Shown here piece after piece: positions 1 to 5,741 of a DNA stretch of 6,525 bases. The notes under the pieces are model-generated. The model worked only from the letters and a program-made list of their open reading frames with translations, did no database searches and was not told where the DNA came from. Made by a program: the position numbers and the translations under genes. The DNA is from Thermoleophilia bacterium (GTDB lineage: Bacteria > Actinomycetota > Thermoleophilia > Gaiellales > F1-60-MAGs149), in contig JAEMTW010000001.1 in the NCBI GenBank assembly GCA_016462095.1, positions 1 through 6,525 on the forward strand. Direction: 5' to 3'. Position 1 is the first letter of the stretch, and each line of letters starts with the position of its first letter.

Positions 1-119
1 GTCACAAAGGGGTCATGTCACAAAGGGGTCAGACCCTTATGTGACATCAGGTACGGCCGGAGGCCGTCTGGTGTCACATAAGGGTCTGACCCCTTTGTGA
101 CATGACCCCTTTGTGACAT
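1..119. repeat. REPIN-like long inverted repeat, cut by the left edge
   Basis: Bases 1-46 are the exact reverse complement of 72-117. Pairing continues inward through 47-50/68-71 (one G-T wobble), skips a 2-nt bulge (51-52), and closes with 53-58/62-67 around a 3-base loop, so about 117 nt could fold into one hairpin. Each arm holds a 31-bp unit (16-46 and 72-102) that begins TGTCACA and ends TGTGACA. Each unit is itself an imperfect palindrome with its centre in GTCAGAC or GTCTGAC. A half copy lies outside each unit: 1-15 repeats 17-31, and 103-117 is its mirror. Two inverted palindromic units form the layout of REPINs, which in other bacteria are spread by RAYT (Y1-type) transposases. No such gene is in the window, so a non-autonomous element is inferred. 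The left arm probably continues outside the window. Confidence 0.8.
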
Positions 120-146
120 CGCGGTGAGCGTGATTGTGGGCGCCGC

Positions 147-152
147 TAGACT
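147..152 (+). promoter_or_regulatory. Candidate -10 box for a leaderless first GST transcript
   Basis: TAGACT fits the TANNNT -10 pattern and ends 6 nt before the ATG at 159. Transcription would then start at or next to the start codon, which agrees with the lack of a Shine-Dalgarno sequence. No convincing -35 box is seen. The short motif alone could occur by chance. Confidence 0.4.
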
Positions 153-158
153 TCGCCC

Positions 159-806
159 ATGATTACTCTCTACGGCATCCCTGGTACAGCCACGACCGCT
201 CCGCACATGGTGCTGGAGGAGCTTGGCGTCGACTACGAATTCGTGCTCGTTGAGCGCACCGACGATGGTGTCCCGACGGCTCCTGCGGACTACATCAAGC
301 TGAGTCCGTTCGGTAAGGTGCCGACACTGAAGGTCGGCGATCTTGTGTTGACCGAGTCGGCTGCCTGCTGTCTGCACCTCGCCGACCTGCATGCCGACAA
401 GGGTCTGATCCCGGCGGTCGGCACGGCCGAGCGCGCCGAGGCGATGCGGTGGCTGATGTTCCTGACCAACACAGTCCAGCCTGCATTCCTGCGCTTCTTT
501 TACCCCGCGCGCTACACGAATGACCCGAACGGAGCAGACCTCGTCCAGGCCAACGCCGTCGACGAGTTGACGGCTCTGCGCTCTCACATCAGCGGCAAGC
601 TTGGTTCCGGTCCGTTCCTGCAGGGCAACGCGTTTTCGATTGCCGACATCTACCTCGCGATGCTGTCGTCGTGGGGGACAGAACTGCCGGGCGATGCTAG
701 CTGGTGGGCCGATACGAAGGTTGCGGCCCATTACGATGCCGTCCTCGCCCGTCCGGGTGCGCGACGTGCCGTAGAGGAAGAGGGCGGGTCGCTCGGCACA
801 ACGTGA
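159..806 (+). CDS. Glutathione S-transferase family protein (first of two)
   Basis: A 215-residue protein with the usual length and two-domain layout of a cytosolic GST. The N-terminal thioredoxin-like domain starts MITLYGIPG. It has KVPTL at 53-57, with the likely cis-Pro at 55, and the glutathione-binding Glu-Ser pair at 66-67. The helical C-terminal domain carries the N-capping motif FSIADIY (Ser160, Asp163), conserved in GST folds. No catalytic Tyr/Ser/Cys can be named safely: residues 8-14 (PGTATTA) sit where it would lie. The family typically conjugates or reduces substrates with glutathione in the cytosol, but the substrate here is unknown. Actinobacteria often use mycothiol instead, so the true thiol is open. 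The ATG at 159 is chosen because the domain begins directly there. The REPIN-like repeat ends 39 nt upstream. Confidence 0.85.
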   Translation: MITLYGIPGTATTAPHMVLEELGVDYEFVLVERTDDGVPTAPADYIKLSPFGKVPTLKVGDLVLTESAACCLHLADLHADKGLIPAVGTAERAEAMRWLMFLTNTVQPAFLRFFYPARYTNDPNGADLVQANAVDELTALRSHISGKLGSGPFLQGNAFSIADIYLAMLSSWGTELPGDASWWADTKVAAHYDAVLARPGARRAVEEEGGSLGTT

Positions 807-845
807 GAGCTCGGTGAAGGATCGCGAATCCTGCCCTCGGGAGAG

Positions 846-851
846 TACGCT
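846..851 (+). promoter_or_regulatory. Candidate -10 box for the membrane protein gene
   Basis: TACGCT matches TANNNT and ends 8 nt before the ATG at 860, placing the transcription start near the start codon. It lies in the 53-nt gap after the first GST. That gap has no clear terminator, so readthrough from the GST gene could also supply transcript. Confidence 0.33.
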
Positions 852-859
852 ATGAGGTC

Positions 860-2506
860 ATGAACGCGTACCTCGAAACGTCGCGGTCGTGGTACGTTCG
901 CGTGCCGCCATTGGTGCGCGAGATCATCATTGCGACGGTGATTGCGCTGCTCGGTGTGCTGTTGGTCACGACCATCTTGCCGAAGCCAGACGATGCGTCT
1001 GCGCATCTCTATCGAGCGTTGTTGGTCGCACGCAACGCTGCGCTGTGGGACAACTTTTGGTACGGGGGCGACTATCCGCTGGCGTCGTACTCGTTGCTGG
1101 CGTATCTGCCGCAGCGAGTAATTGGGCCGGTCACCTTGGCCGCCGTGTCGGTTGTTGCGTCAGCAGGACTGTATGCCTGGTTGGTCGTGCAGCGGTGGGG
1201 GCAACGTGCCGCTTGGAGCGCGCGGATCGCAGCCCTGCTCGTCTTGGGGCCGCTCTTTACAGGTGGGTACGCCTATGCGATCGGTGCGGCAGCGATGCTG
1301 GCCTGTCTCGTTGCGCTCCAGTCTCACCGGCATGTGATTGGGGGCGTACTTGGTGCATTGACGTTGGGATTGAGCCCGCTGGCCTTCGTGTTTCTCGGCA
1401 TGATCCTCGTCGCGGTGTGGCTTGAGCATCGCCGCTTCGAACCACGAACGTTCGTGATCGCCGCGTGGCTCGCTGCACTCGTCGTTGTGCAGTTGGCGAT
1501 TGGTTGGCTCTTCCCGTCCGAGGGGATCTATCCGTTCTTGTTCTCACACCTCGTAGCGGTGTTGTGCTTATCGATTCTTGGCGTGGTGATTGCCCGCCGT
1601 CGCCCCGAAGCGCACCTGATTATGTGGTTGATGATTGTCTGGGCCGTGGGGTCGCTGGTCTTGTTTGCGATCCCCACACCGATTGGCGATAACTTTGTGA
1701 GGCTGCGCTACTTCGCGTTTCCCATCATGTTGATCGCCGTGATGTTGACATCGTGGCGGCCGCGCATCATCGTCTTGATTGCGCTCGCGGGGGCATTTGC
1801 CTACGGGGCGGTGCCGGACTTGAGCGCCGCGATGTTCCGCAGCGATTCGCGGCCGACGACGCCGGCCTTCTGGCAACCAGCGATCGCCTACTTGGAGCAG
1901 AACGAAACATCGAACTATCGCGTTGAAGTGGTGCAGACGGCTGGGCGCTGGGAGGCCTATTGGATTCCTCAGGCTGGTTTTGCACTGGTGCGTGGTTGGT
2001 ATCGCCAGGTCGATTTGGTTGAGAATCCGCTGCTCTACGAGAAGACAATCAGTCCTGAGGAGTTCCAGACGTGGCTCCGCTCGCGTGCCGTCCGTTACGT
2101 CTTGTTGCCGGATACCGAGCTCGATACTGAGGGGGCATATGCGGAGGCGGAACTGCTGCGTTCGGGAACCTCTGGCTTGAAGATTGTGGAGCGTTCTGGT
2201 TCGTGGACGATCTACGAACTGCCTTCCGCGACTCCGCTCATGACGGGTCCAGGGGTGGCCAATATCACGCAGCAGGATCATGCGGTGCTCAGTGGAACCG
2301 TGTCGGAACCTGGTCGCTATTTGTTGCGGGTGCGTTGGATGCCGTACTGGGAGCGGGGGGGTGTCGCGGATTGTGTTTCGGCTGACGCGAACGGGCAGAC
2401 GATTGTTCGAATGGCCCAAGCCGGAGCCTTCTCGTTGAAGGTTGCGGAGCGGGCCGATCTCTTGGTGGAGCGGATCTTCGCGGCGCCGGCTGTCGGCTCT
2501 TGCTGA
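860..2506 (+). CDS. Polytopic membrane protein, GT-C glycosyltransferase-like
   Basis: A 548-residue protein. Residues 1-20 look cytosolic, and a first membrane helix lies at about 21-40. It is followed by PDDASAHLYR (Asp44, Asp45, His49), an acidic motif placed in the first outside loop as in GT-C enzymes that use lipid-linked sugars. WDNFWYGGDYP follows at 63-73. About eight to ten further hydrophobic segments run to about residue 318. The last 230 residues are soluble and probably extracytoplasmic. They hold a conserved-looking block, RVEVV at 354-358, WEAYWIP at 364-370 and RGWYRQVDL at 378-386, then beta-rich sequence. I recognise this architecture from uncharacterised actinobacterial membrane proteins; transferase activity is inferred, not shown. 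No cell-envelope genes flank it. The ATG at 860 has only GAGG too close to serve as a ribosome site, so the start may be leaderless. Its stop lies one base from the stop of the opposing gene. Confidence 0.75.
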   Translation: MNAYLETSRSWYVRVPPLVREIIIATVIALLGVLLVTTILPKPDDASAHLYRALLVARNAALWDNFWYGGDYPLASYSLLAYLPQRVIGPVTLAAVSVVASAGLYAWLVVQRWGQRAAWSARIAALLVLGPLFTGGYAYAIGAAAMLACLVALQSHRHVIGGVLGALTLGLSPLAFVFLGMILVAVWLEHRRFEPRTFVIAAWLAALVVVQLAIGWLFPSEGIYPFLFSHLVAVLCLSILGVVIARRRPEAHLIMWLMIVWAVGSLVLFAIPTPIGDNFVRLRYFAFPIMLIAVMLTSWRPRIIVLIALAGAFAYGAVPDLSAAMFRSDSRPTTPAFWQPAIAYLEQNETSNYRVEVVQTAGRWEAYWIPQAGFALVRGWYRQVDLVENPLLYEKTISPEEFQTWLRSRAVRYVLLPDTELDTEGAYAEAELLRSGTSGLKIVERSGSWTIYELPSATPLMTGPGVANITQQDHAVLSGTVSEPGRYLLRVRWMPYWERGGVADCVSADANGQTIVRMAQAGAFSLKVAERADLLVERIFAAPAVGSC

Positions 2507-2507
2507 G

Positions 2508-3158
2508 CTAGGTTTGCGGCACGCCGCAGGTCGGAATCAGCGCCTGCCATTCGGGAGTAGCGAGACACGCCTCGGCCCACGCCTGCATCCGCGGGACTTG
2601 GCTGAGGTCGACGGGGGCGTGGACGAGGCGATGGAGCACCGGCGTCGCTGCGATGTCGGCGATCGTGTGGTGGCCAAGGCAGGCCCACGGACCAACGGGG
2701 TCGAGGACCTGCATCGCCTGGTTGAGTTTCGGTACGGCTTTGTCGAACTTCTCCTGCACCTCTGCCTCGGGGGCCGCGTCTTTGGCAAATGCGCCGAGTC
2801 CGAGCACGATGCCGTACTGCGCTGACTCATACGAAAACAGCGTGGGGCGGACGACCAGTGCCCACAGGTCGAGGATCCAATCGATCGTGGCGCGCTCCTT
2901 GGGATCGCGCGGGTAGAGATCGTCGCGGCCTTCACGGTCGGCCAAGTAGCGCAAGATCGTGTTCGACTCGGCGAGGTGGAAGTCGCCATCGACGAGGGCG
3001 GGGATGCCGCCCATGGGGTTGACGGCAACGTGCCAGTCGGCGCGCTCGGCCTCGAATGGGACCTCGCGCACGGCATAGTCGAGGCCGAGGATGTCGAGCA
3101 TCAACTGCGCCTTCTGGCCATTCGACGAGAAGCGGTGGGTGTGGAGGGTGAGGCTCAC
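2508..3158 (-). CDS. Glutathione S-transferase family protein (second of two)
   Basis: A 216-residue GST-fold protein. The N-terminal domain has a candidate catalytic serine in FSSNGQK (Ser11/Ser12), GGIPAL at 50-55 with cis-Pro53, and the glutathione-contacting Glu64-Ser65 in LAESNTILRYL. The C-terminal helical domain has the N-capping motif HTIADIA (Thr165, Asp168). The sequence differs clearly from the GST at 159-806, so the two are not a recent duplication. The start is GTG at 3158, supported by AGGAG 6 nt upstream. It follows the hydrolase gene after 10 nt, and the ribosome site overlaps the hydrolase stop, so translation is probably coupled. The substrate is unknown. The gene order suggests a joint role with the hydrolase. 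Confidence 0.87.
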   Translation of the reverse strand: MSLTLHTHRFSSNGQKAQLMLDILGLDYAVREVPFEAERADWHVAVNPMGGIPALVDGDFHLAESNTILRYLADREGRDDLYPRDPKERATIDWILDLWALVVRPTLFSYESAQYGIVLGLGAFAKDAAPEAEVQEKFDKAVPKLNQAMQVLDPVGPWACLGHHTIADIAATPVLHRLVHAPVDLSQVPRMQAWAEACLATPEWQALIPTCGVPQT

Positions 3159-3164
3159 TTCGGG

Positions 3165-3169
3165 CTCCT
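3165..3169 (-). promoter_or_regulatory. Ribosome binding site of the second GST, overlapping the hydrolase stop
   Basis: On the minus strand AGGAG lies 6 nt before the GTG at 3158. Its first A is the last base of the TGA stop of the upstream hydrolase gene. This supports the GTG start and suggests re-initiation or coupling within one mRNA. Confidence 0.75.
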
Positions 3170-3747
3170 CAGGAGAAGGATTGAGGGAGGTCGCGGACGA
3201 GGCCGGAGATGGTCTTGAACTGCGGGTGGTCGGCGCTGACCATCATCTCAAACAGCGCCAATTCGACGCCACTTGGCACCATGCCAGCCGCGCGCATGCG
3301 GCGGACGCCAACCTCGCGACTCGATGCTGTGCGGCTGGCGATCGCATCGAGTGCGACGTGCGCCTGACGACCACCACGCAGGATGTCGGCGACAGATTGC
3401 TGCACGCAGACGTGCGCCTCGATGCCACAGACAATGATCTGGTCGCGGCCAAACTGGTCGAGTTGCGCGACGACTTCGGGCGCGCCGAGCGACGAGAACG
3501 CGCGCTTCTCGATCGGCTCCACACCGGTCAGCCCCTCAGCGAGTTCCTCGATCGTGTGGCCGAGGCCCTTCGGGTACTGCTCGGTGACGATGATCGGCAC
3601 GTCGAGCGCAACGCAGCCTTTGATCAACGCGTCGACGTGAGCGACCATCGTGTCCCAGCCAGTGATGTGCGGTCGAAACTTCTCTTGCACGTCGACCACA
3701 AGCAGGAGGGCGCGGTCTTGGGCGAGGCTGTCGGGTACGTGACGCAT
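3169..3747 (-). CDS. Isochorismatase-family cysteine hydrolase (ISOC1/ISOC2-like)
   Basis: A 192-residue protein of the isochorismatase-like alpha/beta fold. The expected catalytic triad is visible: Asp19 in VVDVQEKF, Lys81 in IEKRAFS, and nucleophile Cys114 in CGIEAHVCV. TEQYPKGLG at 55-63, CGIEAHVC and HPQFK near the C-terminus are the hallmarks of the ISOC1/ISOC2 (YcaC-related) branch rather than of true EntB isochorismatases or nicotinamidases. The family hydrolyses small amides or ethers; the substrate in this branch is poorly defined and cannot be read here. It is the first gene of a leftward operon with the second GST. The ATG at 3747 has no Shine-Dalgarno, but a TANNNT box lies 6 nt upstream. 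It is probably cytosolic, with no signal peptide. Confidence 0.88.
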   Translation of the reverse strand: MRHVPDSLAQDRALLLVVDVQEKFRPHITGWDTMVAHVDALIKGCVALDVPIIVTEQYPKGLGHTIEELAEGLTGVEPIEKRAFSSLGAPEVVAQLDQFGRDQIIVCGIEAHVCVQQSVADILRGGRQAHVALDAIASRTASSREVGVRRMRAAGMVPSGVELALFEMMVSADHPQFKTISGLVRDLPQSFS

Positions 3748-3753
3748 GGTGGA

Positions 3754-3759
3754 ACCCTA
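3754..3759 (-). promoter_or_regulatory. Candidate -10 box for the hydrolase-GST operon
   Basis: On the minus strand TAGGGT is followed by 6 nt and then the ATG at 3747. This is the same TANNNT-to-start geometry as at the first GST gene and suggests a leaderless mRNA. It lies in the 75-bp divergent region shared with the HdeD-like gene. Confidence 0.42.
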
Positions 3760-3813
3760 GCGTCGGCAGGATTTACGCGCCCCTGAGCGTACACCGGGCT
3801 GTTGTCATTTATT

Positions 3814-3818
3814 GGAGG
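3814..3818 (+). promoter_or_regulatory. Ribosome binding site that fixes the HdeD-like start
   Basis: GGAGG sits 4 nt before the ATG at 3823. This favours that ATG over the in-frame TTG at 3802, which would place the ribosome site inside the coding region. Confidence 0.75.
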
Positions 3819-3822
3819 CACC

Positions 3823-4407
3823 ATGTCCACTGCCATGCCGGGGCTCCCCCCGGAAATCAAGACCGCGCTCGGAAAAAGCTGGAAGCTGCTGCTGACGGCC
3901 GGCATCATCTCCACCGTGCTTGGCGCGATCGCGATCATTTTGCCGCCGCTGGCCTCCGTGACGATCACGTACCTCGTCGGCATTCTGCTGTTGATTGGTG
4001 CCGTGGCGTACGTCGCTGAAGCGATCTCGCGTGGCTCGACAGGGCATCGCATCTGGAGTGGTGTGCTCGCCGTCTTGTATGTCGTTGCTGGCGTCTGGCT
4101 GATCATCAATCCCGTCTCGGGCACGATCACGTTGACGTGGATCCTCGCGATCTTCTTCCTCTTGATCGGTGTGCTGCGCCTGATCGCTGGTATTGCGTCG
4201 CGTGGCAAGGTCCCGAACGCGGGGTGGACGATCGTCAACGGTGTGCTCTCGATCGTGATCGCCGTGCTCGTGATTGGCGACCTGCCATCGTCGGCTGCGT
4301 GGGCGATTGGTCTGCTCGTCGGCATCCAGCTCTTGTTCGACGGAATCGCCTTGATCGCCACGGCAATGGCGGGCAAGCAGCTCGCCGAATCCGGCTCTAA
4401 CTCGTAG
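3823..4407 (+). CDS. HdeD/DUF308 family membrane protein
   Basis: A 194-residue, strongly hydrophobic protein with about six membrane helices, near residues 22-41, 46-66, 77-97, 100-120, 130-150 and 155-178. Small repeated patterns of the type Gly-Ile/Val-Leu followed by a hydrophobic run and a proline turn (LPPLASVT at 40-47, INPVSGT in the middle) match the internal repeats of HdeD/DUF308. In E. coli HdeD is an inner-membrane protein tied to acid resistance at high cell density; the molecular role of the family is not established, and no acid-stress genes flank it here. The N-terminus is short and charged; the tail (GKQLAESGSNS) is polar. The start at 3823 has a good ribosome site. It is divergent from the hydrolase operon. 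Confidence 0.85.
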   Translation: MSTAMPGLPPEIKTALGKSWKLLLTAGIISTVLGAIAIILPPLASVTITYLVGILLLIGAVAYVAEAISRGSTGHRIWSGVLAVLYVVAGVWLIINPVSGTITLTWILAIFFLLIGVLRLIAGIASRGKVPNAGWTIVNGVLSIVIAVLVIGDLPSSAAWAIGLLVGIQLLFDGIALIATAMAGKQLAESGSNS

Positions 4408-4444
4408 GTTTCCGCGGCGCAAGCCGGGTGTATGCGTAAGGTTC

Positions 4445-4484
4445 GGCGGGAGGCCCGCGACAACAGTCGCATCGGCCTCCCGCC
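4445..4484 (+). terminator. GC-rich hairpin between the HdeD-like and YhaO-like genes
   Basis: Bases 4445-4455 (GGCGGGAGGCC) pair perfectly with 4474-4484. A 4-bp inner stem (4457-4460 with 4467-4470) extends the structure. It lies 37 nt after the HdeD-like stop and ends 12 nt before the YhaO-like ATG. A terminator for the HdeD-like gene is the simplest reading, but no T run follows the stem (CGATCCCTTCGC). It could instead be a structure in the leader of the repair operon. Confidence 0.5.
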
Positions 4485-4496
4485 CGATCCCTTCGC

Positions 4497-5741
4497 ATGA
4501 GCAACCGCTTCATCCACGCCGCCGACCTCCATCTCGATAGTCCCTTCGTGGGCATTGGGACGCTGCGCGAGGGGTTGGACGACGTGATGCGCGACGCGTC
4601 GCTCGACGCGTGGGACGCATTGGTCGACTGTTGTCTCGCTGAGGACGTAGCGTTTCTGGTCTTGGCGGGCGACCTCTTTGATCGTGCTGATGGGACGCCA
4701 CGGGGGCGTTCGCGCGTCCGGCGGGGGATCGAGCGTCTGCACGCGGCCGGCATCCGTGTCTTTGCGATCCATGGCAATCACGACCCGCTCAGTGGCCGCT
4801 CGCCGCTGCAGGGGTTGGAGGGTGTGACCGTCTTTCGCAAGGATGTCCCGACGAGCGAGACGTTCGAGGGGCCGACTGGCCCCGTGACGGTTCATGGCGT
4901 GTCGTTCGGAAAGCGTGAGGTGACGGACAACCTGGCCTTGGCCTTTGAGCGTGGCGACGCGCCAGGTCTGCACGTTGGCGTCTTGCACTGCTCGCTTGGC
5001 GAGCGCGAAGGGCATGGCCACTACGCCCCCTGCAGCGTGGGCGATCTCGTCGCCGCGCGGATGGACTACTGGGCGCTTGGGCATATCCATGCCTACTCCG
5101 AAGAGAATGCCGAGCCGCCGATCGTCTACGCCGGCACGTTGCAGGGTCGCTCGCCGAAGTCGGGGGAGCGCGGGCCGCACGGAGCCGTCGTGGTCGAATT
5201 TGAGGGCGATCGGGTGCTGAGCCATCGCCGCGTCGAGCTCGACCGCGTGCGCTTCGAGGCGATCGACGTCGCGATTGACGAGCTGGACGATGAGGCCGCG
5301 CTCGAGCGCGAGCTTCGCCGGCGCGCCGCGAGCGTCGTGGCGGCAGCTGACGGTCGACTCGTACTTTTGCGCGTCACCTTGACGGGTCGGGGGCCACTCC
5401 ACGAGGTGCTCGTGCGCGACGACTATCTCGCTGGTCTGCGAACGGCCCTGGACGATCAGGAGGATGCCGAGCTCGTCTGGGAGCGAATTGCCTCGACGGC
5501 CGGCCCCGCTGTCGACCTCGACGACTTGCGCCAGTCAAACGCCTTCGCAGCCGAGGTGCTGGCCGTGTTCGACGAGCTCGCGGCCGATCCCGCGGCAGCG
5601 GAGCAGCTGCTCGAGGGGCTCACTGCATCGTTTACAGACAGCGCGCTTGTCGGGCTGGCCACAGAGGACCCCGTAACGCGACTCGCTGTCGCGCGTGATC
5701 TCGCGCTTGGTCTATTGCTCGAGCAGGGCGGCGCAGCATGA
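4497..5741 (+). CDS. YhaO/SbcD-like metallophosphoesterase DNA nuclease
   Basis: A 414-residue protein of the Mre11/SbcD metallophosphoesterase fold. The metal-binding motifs appear in order: AADLHLD (Asp10, His12), LAGDLFDR (Asp59), HGNHDP (Asn94, His95), VLHCSLG (His164) and GHIH at 195-198 (His196, His198). All two-metal ligands are present, so activity is likely. RFIHAADLHLDSPF and the block YAPCS...MDYWALGHIH...YAGTLQGRSPKSGERGPHG mark the YhaO branch. The C-terminal third (about 260-414) is rich in Glu, Asp, Leu and Ala, and may bind the partner ATPase. Stop and next start overlap as ATGA, so the two are probably translationally coupled. The ATG at 4497 has no Shine-Dalgarno and no well-placed TANNNT box, but homology begins within four residues. 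The role is probably processing of DNA ends or structures during repair. Confidence 0.92.
   Translation: MSNRFIHAADLHLDSPFVGIGTLREGLDDVMRDASLDAWDALVDCCLAEDVAFLVLAGDLFDRADGTPRGRSRVRRGIERLHAAGIRVFAIHGNHDPLSGRSPLQGLEGVTVFRKDVPTSETFEGPTGPVTVHGVSFGKREVTDNLALAFERGDAPGLHVGVLHCSLGEREGHGHYAPCSVGDLVAARMDYWALGHIHAYSEENAEPPIVYAGTLQGRSPKSGERGPHGAVVVEFEGDRVLSHRRVELDRVRFEAIDVAIDELDDEAALERELRRRAASVVAAADGRLVLLRVTLTGRGPLHEVLVRDDYLAGLRTALDDQEDAELVWERIASTAGPAVDLDDLRQSNAFAAEVLAVFDELAADPAAAEQLLEGLTASFTDSALVGLATEDPVTRLAVARDLALGLLLEQGGAA

Noticed and set aside
1..119. CRISPR array
   Set aside because: The repeats are inverted and nested, with no regular spacers of similar length.
807..859. Small GGAT/ATCC stem as a terminator of the first GST
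   Set aside because: The stem is only 4 bp with no T run, too weak to call.
1568..2419. Open minus-strand frame of 283 codons
   Set aside because: It is antisense to the membrane protein, rich in Arg, His and Gln, with no domain signal; a shadow frame.
3802..3822. In-frame upstream TTG start for the HdeD-like protein
   Set aside because: The GGAGG ribosome site at 3814-3818 would fall inside the coding region; the ATG at 3823 is the better start.
3930..4360. Dense GATC/GCGATC occurrences as a regulatory motif
   Set aside because: They follow from frequent ATC isoleucine codons after G or C in a hydrophobic protein, and spacing is irregular.
3624..5402. Open minus-strand frame of 592 codons
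   Set aside because: It lies opposite three well-supported genes, matches no family I recognise, and its Arg/Pro/Thr-rich composition is what antisense of GC-rich coding sequence gives.
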